Assembly (NCBI GenBank): GCA_002731875.1
Contig: PCCY01000022.1
Location: 1-64,000 of the forward strand
Reading direction: 5' to 3'
Length of the DNA: 64,000 bases
Source of the DNA: Roseobacter sp.
Lineage (GTDB): Bacteria > Pseudomonadota > Alphaproteobacteria > Rhodobacterales > Rhodobacteraceae
Shown: positions 8,977 through 18,020 of the stretch, one piece after another
How the letters are laid out: every line of letters starts with the position of its first letter
How positions within the stretch are numbered: the first letter of the stretch is position 1
Position numbers and translations under genes: made by a program
The notes under the pieces: model-generated
The model's database searches: none
Seen by the model: the letters and a program-made list of their open reading frames with translations, nothing else
Told to the model about the DNA's origin: nothing

Positions 8977-9548
8977 TGGTTGTTCTTAACAAGATCTACA
9001 CCCGCACAGGTGACAAGGGCGACACAGCCTTGGGTAACGGAGAACGCGTTGCCAAACACAGTTCGCGCGTCGAAGCTTACGGCACGTCTGACGAGCTGAA
9101 CTGTTTTGTAGGTGTGGCGCGGTTAGATGCCAAAGGCGAAACCGACGCGGCTTTGTCACGTATTCAGAACGATCTCTTCGATTTGGGGGCAGACCTGTGC
9201 CGCCCTGATATGGAAAAGGATTTACAGGCGGAATATCCCCCTCTGCGTCTGGTGACGGCCCAGGTAGAACGTCTGGAACAAGAAATTGACGTGATGAATG
9301 CTGACCTCGAACCGTTGCGCAGTTTCATCTTGCCGGGCGGGACCGCATTGGCTGCGCATCTTCATGTGTGCAGGACCGTCGCGCGCCGCGCTGAACGTCT
9401 GACGGTGTTGTTGGCAGAACAAGAAAACATCAATACCGTAACTGTGAAGTATCTGAACCGCCTCAGCGATTGGTTTTTTGTCGCGGCACGCGCGTCGAAC
9501 AACGGGGGGAAAGACGACGTTTTATGGGTTCCAGGTGCAAACAGATAG
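8976..9548 (+). CDS. Cob(I)yrinic acid a,c-diamide adenosyltransferase, PduO type
   Basis: Transfers the adenosyl group of ATP to cob(I)alamin, giving coenzyme B12 for mutases such as methylmalonyl-CoA and ethylmalonyl-CoA mutase. The 190-residue protein starts with the PduO-family nucleotide loop YTRTGDKGDT and later has SDELN, RRAER and NRLSDWFF, all conserved in this family. The ATG at 8976 is preferred over a TTG one codon earlier. Methylsuccinyl-CoA dehydrogenase elsewhere in the window belongs to a B12-dependent pathway, so the need for this enzyme is consistent with the genome. Confidence 0.93.
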   Translation: MVVLNKIYTRTGDKGDTALGNGERVAKHSSRVEAYGTSDELNCFVGVARLDAKGETDAALSRIQNDLFDLGADLCRPDMEKDLQAEYPPLRLVTAQVERLEQEIDVMNADLEPLRSFILPGGTALAAHLHVCRTVARRAERLTVLLAEQENINTVTVKYLNRLSDWFFVAARASNNGGKDDVLWVPGANR

Positions 9549-9568
9549 TTTTCGTTCAACACAACGCC

Positions 9569-9598
9569 GCGTCGGAAGACGCTAAAACGCCGTTTTTT
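9569..9598 (+). terminator. Probable terminator after the adenosyltransferase gene
   Basis: A GCGTC/GACGC stem closed by GGAA (9569-9582) is followed by TAAAACGCCG and six T residues. It lies 20 bases after the stop codon and about 95 bases before etfB. The stem is short, so confidence is moderate. Confidence 0.5.
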
Positions 9599-9645
9599 GG
9601 CTGTTTTGCATCGCCAAGCTTCGTTACACCAACATGAGAGAAAAT

Positions 9646-9668
9646 GACTCGGCCACAAACCCCGAGTC
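9646..9668 (+). other. Leader hairpin just before etfB
   Basis: Perfect 7-base arms GACTCGG/CCGAGTC around a 9-base loop end 25 bases before the etfB start codon and immediately precede its GAGGAGAG ribosome-binding site. It could modulate translation or stabilise the mRNA; no regulator is suggested by the sequence. Confidence 0.35.
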
Positions 9669-9692
9669 GTCAACCGAGGAGAGATAACGCTG

Positions 9693-10451
9693 ATGAAGGT
9701 ATTGGTACCTGTTAAGCGCGTGATCGACTATAACGTTAAAGTACGTGTAAAAGCGGACGGAACGGGTGTTGATCTTGCCAATGTAAAAATGTCGATGAAC
9801 CCGTTCGATGAAATTTCCGTCGAACAAGCGATCCGCATGAAAGAGGCCGGTCAGGTCGAAGAAGTCGTGGTCGTATCCATTGGCGTCAAGCAATCGCAAG
9901 AAACGCTGCGGACTGCGCTGGCGATGGGTGCCGATCGCGCGATCCTTGTGGTGGCGACTGACGATGTTCACAATGACATCGAACCGCTGACTGTTGCCAA
10001 GATCCTGAAAGCCATTGTCGAGGAAGAGAACCCCGGTCTGGTGCTCTGTGGCAAGCAGGCAATCGACAATGACATGAACGCCACCGGTCAGATGCTGGCC
10101 GCCCTCATGGGCTGGTCGCAGGCGACTTTCGCGTCAAAGGTCGAAATCGACGGCGACAATGCGGTTGTTACCCGCGAGGTTGACGGTGGATTGCAAACTA
10201 TCAAGGTTTCCATGCCGACTGTCGTCACGGTCGACCTGCGTTTGAACGAACCCCGCTACGCGTCGTTGCCAAACATCATGAAGGCCAAGAAAAAGCCGTT
10301 GGATGAAAAGACCCCGGCTGATTACGGCGTCGAGGTCGAGAATCGCCTCGAGATCGTGAAAACGGTTGAGCCCTCTGAACGTGCCGCCGGTATCAAGGTC
10401 GACTCTGTTGATGAGCTGGTCGCAAAACTTAAAGAAGCGGGGGCTGTATAA
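9693..10451 (+). CDS. etfB: Electron transfer flavoprotein beta subunit
   Basis: With EtfA this forms a soluble FAD/AMP protein that takes electrons from acyl-CoA and other flavin dehydrogenases and passes them to ETF-ubiquinone oxidoreductase. The 252-residue protein begins [20 protein letters not shown] and shows the EtfB pattern [10 protein letters not shown] and [16 protein letters not shown] strong GAGGAGAG site precedes the ATG. The stop overlaps the etfA start by one base (TAATG). Methylsuccinyl-CoA dehydrogenase in this window is a plausible electron donor. Confidence 0.97.
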   Translation: MKVLVPVKRVIDYNVKVRVKADGTGVDLANVKMSMNPFDEISVEQAIRMKEAGQVEEVVVVSIGVKQSQETLRTALAMGADRAILVVATDDVHNDIEPLTVAKILKAIVEEENPGLVLCGKQAIDNDMNATGQMLAALMGWSQATFASKVEIDGDNAVVTREVDGGLQTIKVSMPTVVTVDLRLNEPRYASLPNIMKAKKKPLDEKTPADYGVEVENRLEIVKTVEPSERAAGIKVDSVDELVAKLKEAGAV

Positions 10452-11377
10452 TGGCTGTTCTACTCCTTGCAGAAGTAACAGATGGCGAATTGGCAATGGA
10501 CGCCACAGCCAAGGCTGTAACGGCAGCGAAAAAGCTTGGCGATGTGACCGTTCTGTGTGCCGGTAGCTCTGCCGCCGCCGCTGGCGCATCGGCTGCCAAG
10601 ATTGACGGTGTTGCAAAAGTGCTGGTCGCAGAAGATGCCACGTTGGGACACCGCCTGGCAGAATCCACGGCTGCGTTGATCGTATCGATGGCGGATGCAT
10701 ACGACCATATCGTTGCGCCAGCGACGACGGATGCAAAGAACGTAATGCCTCGCGTGGCTGCATTGCTGGATGTCATGATTATTTCCGATGCGTCCGGCGT
10801 TATAGATGCGGATACGTTTGAACGCCCGATCTATGCGGGCAACGCGATCCAGACGGTAAAGTCCTCTGATGCGAAAAAGGTCATTACCTTCCGCACCTCG
10901 ACCTTTGATGCCGCCGGTGAAGGTGGGTCTGCGTCTGTCGAAACCGTGTCGGCCGTGTCTGACCCTGGCCTGTCGTCTTGGGTCGAAGATCACGTTGCCG
11001 CAAGCGATCGACCCGAACTGACCTCTGCTGGGGTTGTGGTATCGGGCGGACGTGGCGTCGGGTCGGAAGAGGATTTTGCGCTGATCGAAAAGCTCGCCGA
11101 CAAGCTCGGGGCCGCTGTCGGCGCTTCGCGTGCTGCGGTGGATTCGGGCTACGCCCCGAACGACTGGCAGGTGGGGCAAACCGGCAAAGTTGTCGCGCCG
11201 CAGCTATATGTTGCAGTCGGCATATCGGGTGCCATCCAGCACCTGGCGGGCATGAAAGACAGCAAGATCATCGTCGCGATCAACAAGGACGAAGAGGCAC
11301 CTATCTTTCAGGTGGCCGACTACGGCCTTGTTGCCGATCTGTTCGAAGCCGTGCCAGAGCTGATAGAAAAGCTGTAA
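10451..11377 (+). CDS. etfA: Electron transfer flavoprotein alpha subunit
   Basis: The FAD-binding partner of EtfB. The 308-residue protein has an N-terminal domain related to EtfB and a conserved C-terminal FAD domain with [32 protein letters not shown] and [14 protein letters not shown], followed by [19 protein letters not shown], all diagnostic. Length is normal. It overlaps etfB by one base and is followed by a strong terminator, so etfBA is a two-gene operon. Confidence 0.97.
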   Translation: MAVLLLAEVTDGELAMDATAKAVTAAKKLGDVTVLCAGSSAAAAGASAAKIDGVAKVLVAEDATLGHRLAESTAALIVSMADAYDHIVAPATTDAKNVMPRVAALLDVMIISDASGVIDADTFERPIYAGNAIQTVKSSDAKKVITFRTSTFDAAGEGGSASVETVSAVSDPGLSSWVEDHVAASDRPELTSAGVVVSGGRGVGSEEDFALIEKLADKLGAAVGASRAAVDSGYAPNDWQVGQTGKVVAPQLYVAVGISGAIQHLAGMKDSKIIVAINKDEEAPIFQVADYGLVADLFEAVPELIEKL

Positions 11378-11394
11378 ACGACCGTTTCATCATG

Positions 11395-11424
11395 AAGGGC
11401 CCGCACATTGTGATGCGGGCCTTT
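11395..11424 (+). terminator. Rho-independent terminator of etfBA
   Basis: Arms AAGGGCCCGCA/TGCGGGCCTTT (about 11 pairs, an uninterrupted GC-rich core) with an 8-base loop CATTGTGA and a short T-rich tail. It lies 18 bases after the etfA stop and just before the end of the convergent DUF6473 gene, and could stop transcription from both sides. Confidence 0.85.
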
Positions 11425-11430
11425 CGCTTC

Positions 11431-12261
11431 TCATAAGACGTCGTTCAGCGCGCCGACAATCGCCTCTGCAGCTTCCGTGTGAGCTCGCACCCCGGGCATT
11501 TCACGGGCGATATGTGCCTCGAACGGGTCGAAGAACATCCCCTTTAAACCTTCCCGCTGAGCCAACGGCGATGGAACGACGTACACCAGCCTGTCTGCAT
11601 GGGTGCGAACGTCATCTATCATGGCGGGCGTCACGAACAGCGGGTCAGCCCCTAACCCGGCGTCCGTCCGGCTTGAACCCGCTGTTTCCGGTTCAGCAAA
11701 CCAGAGCAGGAATACTTTACCCTGTATCTTTCTTAACCTTTCCTGCATTCGGTTTACCCAACTCGCCTGCAGTTCTTCGCGCACAACCTCAAAACGGCTT
11801 ACCGATACTCTGCGTAATGTCTGCAAAAGATGCTTGTTGAAGTGGAATTCCGCAAAATCAACCTCGGGGAACAGCCGCTTCAGCGCAGCGGACGGGGCGA
11901 CAAACCGGTCGTTTCTGCGGGGGTGAACCGTATAAAATCGATTCGTCATATTCTGGGTGCCGACAATCTGGACCACGGTGCCATCAGCATTCGCAACCGC
12001 GTCCTGGATAGACGGGTCGCCGAACAACACGTCCGTTCCAGCGTTTAAGTAGCCAAAATTCGCACAACAGAGATTGGTTTTTTTCTGAACCAGAGCAACG
12101 AATGGGTCTGCTATAAATCGTCCATAGGTTTCTGTTCCGCCGATAAACGCCAGATAAGGATGATCCAGCTTTGATTTAGGCCCGCGGAACAGCAACCTCG
12201 ACATTCCATACCGACACGGAAAATAGTCGAGAGCCCCCGGCCCTCTCGCATTGTAGGTCAT
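11431..12261 (-). CDS. DUF6473 family protein
   Basis: A 276-residue protein of unknown function. It begins MTYNARGPGALDYFPCRYG, which matches my memory of the DUF6473 family found in Rhodobacteraceae, often as alpha/beta proteins with a GG(T/S)ETYG element (here IGGTETYGRF). No signal peptide or membrane segment is evident. The frame also opens with a TTG three codons earlier, but the ATG at 12261 is better spaced from AAAGGA. It is convergent with etfA and divergent from hbd. No activity is assigned. Confidence 0.75.
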   Translation of the reverse strand: MTYNARGPGALDYFPCRYGMSRLLFRGPKSKLDHPYLAFIGGTETYGRFIADPFVALVQKKTNLCCANFGYLNAGTDVLFGDPSIQDAVANADGTVVQIVGTQNMTNRFYTVHPRRNDRFVAPSAALKRLFPEVDFAEFHFNKHLLQTLRRVSVSRFEVVREELQASWVNRMQERLRKIQGKVFLLWFAEPETAGSSRTDAGLGADPLFVTPAMIDDVRTHADRLVYVVPSPLAQREGLKGMFFDPFEAHIAREMPGVRAHTEAAEAIVGALNDVL

Positions 12262-12418
12262 TATTCCCAATCCTTTATTGATACCCGGAAGCGACCATCG
12301 GTTGAGGGTCCTTCAATTCCGTTAAAGATTGAATTTTTGCAAACTTGTCGGGATAACCCGCTCTTGCGGGTACCTTGCCGCAGGCCCTATGGTATGCGGG
12401 GATAGCAAGGAGCAGTGC

Positions 12419-13294
12419 ATGGACATCCAAACAATCGGCATCGTGGGCGCGGGACAGATGGGCAATGGTATCGCCCATGTCATGGCGCTGGCAGGATATG
12501 ACGTGCTGTTGACCGATGTCAGCGCGGAGGCGCTTCAGAAGGCTATTGATACAATTACCGGCAACCTTGACCGTCAGGTCGGACGAGGAAAAGTGACCGA
12601 GCCTGACCGTGACGCCGCGCTTGCGCGGATCAAGACGACGCAGACGCTGAGTGATTTGGGGCAAAGTGATCTTATCATAGAAGCTGCCACAGAGCGCGAA
12701 ACGGTAAAGCAAGCTATTTTCGAGGACCTTATCCCTCACCTGAAACCGACCACGATCTTGACGTCAAATACATCGTCGATCTCGATCACCCGTCTGGCCA
12801 GCAGGACAGATCGGCCCGAGAAATTTATGGGATTTCACTTTATGAACCCCGTCCCGGTGATGCAGCTGGTTGAATTGATCCGCGGCATTGCCACGGACAA
12901 GGAGACCTTTGCATCCTGCCGCGCCGTGGTCGAAAAACTGGGAAAAACCGCGGCGACGGCCGAGGATTTCCCCGCGTTTATCGTTAACCGCATCTTGATG
13001 CCGATGATCAATGAAGCTGTCTATACCTTGTATGAAGGCGTCGGGTCTGTGGAATCGATAGACAGTTCACTTAAACTTGGCGCGAACCATCCCATGGGTC
13101 CGCTGGAGCTGGCGGATTTCATAGGGCTTGATACGTGTCTGGCCATCATGAACGTCTTGCACGACGGCTTGGCGGATACGAAATATCGCCCCTGCCCCTT
13201 ACTGACAAAGTATGTCGAGGCCGGCTGGCTTGGCAGGAAATCTCAACGCGGGTTCTATGACTACCGCGGAGACACTCCGGTACCGACCCGGTGA
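12419..13294 (+). CDS. 3-hydroxybutyryl-CoA dehydrogenase
   Basis: A 291-residue NAD(P)-dependent 3-hydroxyacyl-CoA dehydrogenase that interconverts acetoacetyl-CoA and 3-hydroxybutyryl-CoA. The Rossmann loop GIVGAGQMGNGIAH is at the N-terminus and the C-terminal domain has the family pattern GFHFMNPVPVMQLVE, with the catalytic His, and NRILMPMINEA. The frame is open upstream, but the ATG at 12419 follows AAGGAG. The leader holds a small hairpin ACCCGC-TCTT-GCGGGT (12356-12371) and an inverted repeat TTCAAT/ATTGAA (12312-12333). Linkage to etfBA suits short-chain acyl-CoA metabolism. Confidence 0.93.
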   Translation: MDIQTIGIVGAGQMGNGIAHVMALAGYDVLLTDVSAEALQKAIDTITGNLDRQVGRGKVTEPDRDAALARIKTTQTLSDLGQSDLIIEAATERETVKQAIFEDLIPHLKPTTILTSNTSSISITRLASRTDRPEKFMGFHFMNPVPVMQLVELIRGIATDKETFASCRAVVEKLGKTAATAEDFPAFIVNRILMPMINEAVYTLYEGVGSVESIDSSLKLGANHPMGPLELADFIGLDTCLAIMNVLHDGLADTKYRPCPLLTKYVEAGWLGRKSQRGFYDYRGDTPVPTR

Positions 13295-13314
13295 ACGCCG
13301 GGTGCATATCCAGT

Positions 13315-13332
13315 TTGGGGGCCAGCCCCCAA
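13315..13332. repeat. GC-rich palindrome of the type common between Rhodobacteraceae genes
   Basis: TTGGGGGC-CA-GCCCCCAA is a perfect 8-base inverted repeat, followed by GCCCCCGGGATTT. Similar GGGGGC...GCCCCC(A/G)...CCCCGGGAT elements occur between many genes in this family, from memory. Here it lies between the convergent hbd and acyltransferase genes and may act as a bidirectional terminator. A related CCCCCCGGGGA stretch lies at 39231-39243 before fmt. Confidence 0.55.
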
Positions 13333-13365
13333 GCCCCCGGGATTTAGAACCATCTGGAATTGGAA

Positions 13366-14256
13366 TCAATTTTCAAGAGAAAGCGTGTGTGACCTTAGCC
13401 AGGCCATGAAGCCGCGCGGATCTTGCCCATGGGTCGCGATTTGATCTGGGGTCAGGGGATGCCCGACAATTGGACCCTGGGGTTTGTTGCACGCATGGAC
13501 GATCTCGTGCAGCAGCAGGCCTTGTCGCAGCATCGGTGAAAGTTTATTGGCAATCTGATAGGCACGGCTGTTTTGACCAGGGAATTTCATGGGCACCACC
13601 TGCGCCCCGGACCGCCTGATCATCTTTGCGGTAAAGACGTTCCATTCGGCTTCAACTGCTGGTCCGAAAAACGTTTGAGAAGCCGCCACCACCCCAGATG
13701 GGAAAAGCGCCACGACGCCACCAGCTTGGAGATGCTTCATTGCCTTTGCCCGCATTTCCACACCCTTGCGCTGCGCGTCGGGGTCATGCGGGAAGGGTAC
13801 GGGGATCATATAGCTCCCTGCGACTTCGTCGATAGATGTCAAAAGCGACCGGGTCAGAATGCGGTAGTCCGACCGAACGCGCCCGATGAGATCAGCAAAG
13901 ATCATGCCATCGACCATGCCATGAGGATGGTTCGCGACGATGATCACCGGGCCGGTTTCAGGAATGCGGTTCAGTTGCGCCTGCGGCGTCGTAAGATTAA
14001 TTCCCATCGTATCGAGCGCGGCACGCCAAAATGCCTGCCCCGTCGGGGCTCCTTGCTTTTCAAATTTTCGGATCAGCCGCAGGACAGTCAATCGACCTGT
14101 CAAAAGCTCTATCAGACTGATCACCCCCGATTTGATCGGATGATCGAATGTGGACGCATAAGACAGGCTGCTTCGGTCATACTTCGTGAATTTCACGCCT
14201 TCATCTGATGAAAGGCGCGTTTCAGCGGGAAGCGTCGTTTGCGCTTCATCCATCAT
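13366..14256 (-). CDS. Lysophospholipid acyltransferase family protein
   Basis: A 296-residue predicted membrane-associated acyltransferase of phospholipid metabolism. The acceptor motif is NHPHGMVDG (residues 109-117), the NHPxGxxDG variant in which His and Asp are five residues apart, not the four of classical PlsC. Later FPSGVVA and VVPMKFPGQNSRAY match the glycerolipid-binding and arginine blocks of this superfamily. Two ATG codons (14256 and 14253) can start it. The acceptor lipid is unknown; an ornithine-lipid or hemolysin-like acyltransferase role is possible. Confidence 0.8.
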   Translation of the reverse strand: MMDEAQTTLPAETRLSSDEGVKFTKYDRSSLSYASTFDHPIKSGVISLIELLTGRLTVLRLIRKFEKQGAPTGQAFWRAALDTMGINLTTPQAQLNRIPETGPVIIVANHPHGMVDGMIFADLIGRVRSDYRILTRSLLTSIDEVAGSYMIPVPFPHDPDAQRKGVEMRAKAMKHLQAGGVVALFPSGVVAASQTFFGPAVEAEWNVFTAKMIRRSGAQVVPMKFPGQNSRAYQIANKLSPMLRQGLLLHEIVHACNKPQGPIVGHPLTPDQIATHGQDPRGFMAWLRSHTLSLEN

Positions 14257-14307
14257 AGAACGCTTCCCGAACGCAGATCGCGGCTTCTGGAGTGTATTTC
14301 ACAATGC

Positions 14308-14577
14308 TCAATTACCCTCACCAAACTTGTCGGCGACCAGGGCTGTCAATGCTTCGGCCAAGGCGTCTTTGTCTGGGCCCGACAACTGCACGTCGATTGT
14401 CGTGCCCTTGGACGCCGCCAGCATCAACAATCCCATGATACTATCGCCGGAAGCCGACATTCCATCTTTGCAGACTTCGGCGCGGGCATCAAAAGCTTCT
14501 ACGACTTCAACCAGTTTAGCGGATGCACGGGCATGAAGCCCTTTTTCGTTTACAATTTTCAAAGATATTTGGGTCAT
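14308..14577 (-). CDS. HPr-family phosphocarrier protein
   Basis: An 89-residue phosphocarrier of the regulatory PTS. GLHARASAKL contains the EI-phosphorylated His15, and GDSIMGLLML contains Ser46, the site phosphorylated by HPr kinase; both are intact. It is the last gene of the chvI-chvG-hprK-rapZ-EIIA-HPr series, 15 bases after the EIIA gene. No sugar permease of the PTS is nearby, so the system looks regulatory, controlling carbon metabolism or stress responses rather than transporting sugar. ptsI must be elsewhere. Confidence 0.92.
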   Translation of the reverse strand: MTQISLKIVNEKGLHARASAKLVEVVEAFDARAEVCKDGMSASGDSIMGLLMLAASKGTTIDVQLSGPDKDALAEALTALVADKFGEGN

Positions 14578-14592
14578 AGTCTATTAGCCTTG

Positions 14593-14985
14593 TTAATCTG
14601 CACTGACGTTCTGACTATCAATGTACTTTCTTCCTGCTGCCAACGCCGCGCGTACCGCATCAGGAACATCAAAGTCCCGGGACTTTGCGAGTTTGATCAA
14701 CATTGGAAGATTGGCACCGTAGAGAATCCTGCGATTTTCCGGACGACAGGCAAGCAGGCTTAGGTTCGACGGGGATCCTCCGAATAGATCGGTGACGACG
14801 ACCACACCGTTGCCAGTGTCCACATCATCGGCCGCCTGACAAATCTCGCGCTCCTTGGCGCTTCGATCATCATCCGCTTGAATGGAAATCGCACGAACGC
14901 CGGCCTGCGATCCAACGACATGTTCGATCGCGGCCAAATACTCTCTGGCCAATCCGCCATGTGCGACTATCACGATTCCTATCAA
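14593..14985 (-). CDS. PTS EIIA protein of the mannose/fructose family
   Basis: A 130-residue soluble EIIA domain. The start of the domain, IGIVIVAHGGLAREYL, contains the phosphorylatable His9, and VVVVTDLFGGSPSNLSL is the conserved EIIA-Man loop. The frame continues upstream, but the domain begins exactly at a TTG codon (14985-14983) preceded by GGAAGAGAAG and overlapping the rapZ stop (CATTGATAG), so TTG is the likely start. It receives phosphate from HPr. The neighbouring HPr kinase and lack of EIIB/EIIC point to a regulatory PTS. Confidence 0.88.
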   Translation of the reverse strand: MIGIVIVAHGGLAREYLAAIEHVVGSQAGVRAISIQADDDRSAKEREICQAADDVDTGNGVVVVTDLFGGSPSNLSLLACRPENRRILYGANLPMLIKLAKSRDFDVPDAVRAALAAGRKYIDSQNVSAD

Positions 14986-15875
14986 TGCCGCTTCTCTTCC
15001 TGTAAATTTTGACCCAGCTCGCGGTGCCTTATTGACACCTGCCAGCCTTCTTTCGCAAGCCTCAAAGCCAGAAACTCTGCCAAGGTAACAGAGCGGTGTT
15101 GCCCGCCGGTGCAACCAAACGCAAGAGAGATATGGGATTTGCCCTCAGTCTTGCAAGCGGGCAAGATCAAAAGACTGAGATCGAGGACCTGTTGGGAAAA
15201 CGGCGCAAAAAGCGGGTCTTCGCTCACATATCTAGCAACCTCGACGTTCGTCCCGTTCAATTGCCTCAACGACGGTTCCCAGAACGGGTTTCGCAAAAAT
15301 CTGCAATCAAAGACCATGTCGGCACTGCGGGGGAGGCCTCTTTTGTAGGAGAAGGATTGAACGGATACGTTGAGGCTATGCTGACCATCGCGTGCGAACC
15401 AATGCTCGACTTCGCGGCGGAGCTCGTGGACATTGAGTTCAGTGGTGTTGATCAGCACGTCAGCCATCGCTTGGATCGGTGCCAACAATTCTTTTTCGCG
15501 GCGTATGCCTTCGACCGGGCTATCGGAATCCGCCATGGGGTGACGCCGGCGGGTTTCGGAAAATCGACGCAAAAGCACGTCTGTCGCGCAGTCGAGATAC
15601 AGCAGCTCGACACTTACGTCGGTAAGACTTCTCATCTGCATCAGCAATTCTGCGATCATATCCGTCGAAAAGTCACGGTTTCGCGGATCTATCCCCAAGG
15701 CCATGGGGCGCAATTGCCCCGGAGCGTCCAAAAGAGCCCGTAGCATCCGCAGCGGGATGTTGTCGATTGCCTCAAACCCAGCGTCTTCGAGTACGTTCAA
15801 CGTCGAAGACCGCCCGGCCCCGGCGGGGCCTGTCACCAGGACGATACGTCTGGTCGTGCCAATCGGGTCAGTCAT
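14982..15875 (-). CDS. rapZ: RapZ/YvcJ family P-loop protein (RNase adapter)
   Basis: A 297-residue protein of the RapZ family; in E. coli RapZ guides RNase E to a small RNA controlling glucosamine-6-phosphate synthase. The Walker A loop is GPAGAGRS (residues 16-23), with arginine where the usual P-loop lysine stands. C-terminal family blocks FSYKRGLPRSADMVFDCRFLRNPFW-like and HRSVTLAEFLA are present. The ATG at 15875 overlaps the end of hprK by eight bases, and its stop overlaps the EIIA TTG start, indicating strong translational coupling. The RNA target in this organism is unknown. Confidence 0.9.
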   Translation of the reverse strand: MTDPIGTTRRIVLVTGPAGAGRSSTLNVLEDAGFEAIDNIPLRMLRALLDAPGQLRPMALGIDPRNRDFSTDMIAELLMQMRSLTDVSVELLYLDCATDVLLRRFSETRRRHPMADSDSPVEGIRREKELLAPIQAMADVLINTTELNVHELRREVEHWFARDGQHSLNVSVQSFSYKRGLPRSADMVFDCRFLRNPFWEPSLRQLNGTNVEVARYVSEDPLFAPFSQQVLDLSLLILPACKTEGKSHISLAFGCTGGQHRSVTLAEFLALRLAKEGWQVSIRHRELGQNLQEEKRH

Positions 15876-16293
15876 CAAAACTTTGTTTCATTGTCTTGAG
15901 GTATAAAAAAACAGAAGCTGGAAAGTGATTGCCATTAACGCGCCTCAAGCTGGGAATGCGGACGTCCAGTAACGTTTTGTAGTACGGCTTTGGAAGTCTG
16001 TCCGTCTCATCGTTATCCAAATCTACGATGAGGTAAATGGGAATGTCACGAATATAGGGTAGCGCCAGCAATCCAATGCCACGTGCCTCGATCATCCCTT
16101 CAATGGGTTTGGGGGCACTTGCGTGTAACAGTCCGTTCTTTTCGACCAGATCGGTGCGGTCATCAGCCACCAATACAGCGCCAAGCGAAATCAACTGTAA
16201 GGCGAGTGAGGATTTACCCTGCCCAGATGCCCCCAGGATAAGAACTCCGCGCCCGTCGACCGCGATTGAGGTGGCATGAACGTTTGTTTTCAT
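15868..16293 (-). CDS. hprK: Short alphaproteobacterial HPr kinase/phosphorylase
   Basis: A 141-residue protein equal to the C-terminal catalytic half of HPr kinase, which phosphorylates HPr on Ser46. It has the P-loop GASGQGKSS near residue 21 and the family signature IEARGIGLL. The N-terminal domain of the Gram-positive enzyme is absent, the normal state in alphaproteobacteria. It lies nine bases after chvG and overlaps rapZ. The ribosome-binding site is weak, suggesting coupling to chvG translation. Confidence 0.92.
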   Translation of the reverse strand: MKTNVHATSIAVDGRGVLILGASGQGKSSLALQLISLGAVLVADDRTDLVEKNGLLHASAPKPIEGMIEARGIGLLALPYIRDIPIYLIVDLDNDETDRLPKPYYKTLLDVRIPSLRRVNGNHFPASVFLYLKTMKQSFDD

Positions 16294-16302
16294 GGACCAA
16301 AT

Positions 16303-18012
16303 TCAGATTGGTAAACCTACGACAAAACGTGCGCCAAGTGGTTCTGACGTGATGTCAGCTTCGGTTGGGCGAATATTTTCAGCCCAGATCACACCACCAT
16401 GAGCTTCGACAATTTGTTTGGAGATCGCCAGCCCGAGCCCGGAATTATTCCCGAAATGTTCATCCGGCCGCTGGGAATAGAAGCGTTTGAAAATTTTTGT
16501 CAACGCTTGATCCGGAATGCCTGGTCCGGTGTCTTCGACAACGACCAGAACCCGATTTTCACGCTTGCGCGCCCAGACCCGGATCGCATCCCCGTCTTCG
16601 CAGAATGACACTGCATTGGTGATAAGATTGACAAAAACTTGCGCCAACCGCGCTTCCAACCCGTGAACGATGATTGGGGTGTCAGGCAGATCGGTGATGA
16701 AATCAATGCCGCGCTTCCGGGCGTCATCCCCTAGATACTGACCGAGATTGCCGATCATTGTCAGCAGATCAAAGGGTTCCTCCTCCTCTTTGACCAGCTC
16801 GCTGTCCAGACGCGAAGCGTTCGAGATATCACTGACCAACCGGTCGAGCCGGCGCACATCGTGATCGATCACGTCCAGCAGCTTTTCGCGCTGATCCTCG
16901 CGTTTGATCAGCCGCAACGTACCGACCGCCGACCGCAGCGACGCCAACGGGTTCTTGATTTCGTGAGCGACGTCAGCGGCAAATTGTTCGTTCCCGTCTA
17001 TACGGTTGTAAAGCGCAGAAACCATACCGCGCAAAGCACCGGAAAGCCGGCCAATTTCATCGGGGCGCGCGGTAAGATCAGGGATACGTATACGGCCAGG
17101 GTTCATTTTGCGCGCATCCTTGTCGCGACCCAGTTCGGCGGCTGCAGCAAGATCGGCAAGCGGGTTCGCAATAGTCGATGCCAGAACAAGGCTAAGCCCA
17201 ATCGAGACCAACGTCGCGATCACAAACATTTGCAGCACGCGTTCGCGTTCCGCCCGAACAAGCCTGTCAATCTCGCCAGCCGCAGAACTTACGGCGATGA
17301 CACCGATTGGCGTACCGTTTTGTAAGATCGGAGTAGCGACTGTAAAAAGATTTCCCCCAGCCACATCAAAGTTATTCCGAATTTGTGTGCCGCCCCCAAG
17401 CGCAGCGACCGCAATGGGCTTTAGCTGTTCTTCGACCGGGATCTGTTTTGGGTTGACACTTATGTCAAACGGGCCCGAGATCGTGGACCATAGCCAGCTT
17501 AGCCCATCGGTAAGCCAGGTCTTGTTCGCCCGTGGTGTTGTGCCACCGGTTTGCACAGCACGGCCTGCGGTCTGGGCCAAAAGCGTTTCATTAACATCAA
17601 GTACGAAAACTTCGATGCCGGTTCGCAGGTCAAGCTGCGCCAGGCTGCCCGCTACATCCAGCGTAGCCAGGTTGACATTGGTACCGACAGGCAGTTGCGC
17701 TTCAAAAACATCGGCAATCAGTTCAGCTTCAGCGACCAACGACGCGCCCCGCTGAACCGCCAGGCTGTCCCGGGAAGAGTTAAGGTATAGAATACCCGCG
17801 ACAAGCACGTTCAGTGCGATCAGGTTGAACGTGATGATTTTCCGCGTCAACGGCGACGCGCGTAGCGAGAATATCCCGCGACGGGCGCGTTTCTGTTGCA
17901 ATTCATCAGTCACGGTATTGTCCGGGGCGACCCAGTCGTCGCCCAATACAACATCACCGCCCCGGGTGGGTGTGGTCATGTCTCGCACAAAATTCCTTTC
18001 GGCAATCGCCAT
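16303..18012 (-). CDS. chvG: Membrane sensor histidine kinase ChvG
   Basis: Sensor of the ChvG/ChvI system, which controls envelope, acid-stress and symbiosis or virulence genes in alphaproteobacteria. The 569-residue protein has an N-terminal cytoplasmic stretch, a first transmembrane helix (about 58-77), a periplasmic domain of roughly 180 residues, a second helix followed by HAMP, the dimerisation and phosphorylation motif AADVAHEIKNPLASL, and an ATPase domain with DTGPGIP and GLGLAISKQIVEAHGG. It is eight bases downstream of chvI. The periplasmic inhibitor ExoR is not in the window. Confidence 0.94.
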   Translation of the reverse strand: MAIAERNFVRDMTTPTRGGDVVLGDDWVAPDNTVTDELQQKRARRGIFSLRASPLTRKIITFNLIALNVLVAGILYLNSSRDSLAVQRGASLVAEAELIADVFEAQLPVGTNVNLATLDVAGSLAQLDLRTGIEVFVLDVNETLLAQTAGRAVQTGGTTPRANKTWLTDGLSWLWSTISGPFDISVNPKQIPVEEQLKPIAVAALGGGTQIRNNFDVAGGNLFTVATPILQNGTPIGVIAVSSAAGEIDRLVRAERERVLQMFVIATLVSIGLSLVLASTIANPLADLAAAAELGRDKDARKMNPGRIRIPDLTARPDEIGRLSGALRGMVSALYNRIDGNEQFAADVAHEIKNPLASLRSAVGTLRLIKREDQREKLLDVIDHDVRRLDRLVSDISNASRLDSELVKEEEEPFDLLTMIGNLGQYLGDDARKRGIDFITDLPDTPIIVHGLEARLAQVFVNLITNAVSFCEDGDAIRVWARKRENRVLVVVEDTGPGIPDQALTKIFKRFYSQRPDEHFGNNSGLGLAISKQIVEAHGGVIWAENIRPTEADITSEPLGARFVVGLPI

Positions 18013-18020
18013 GGCTTAGA

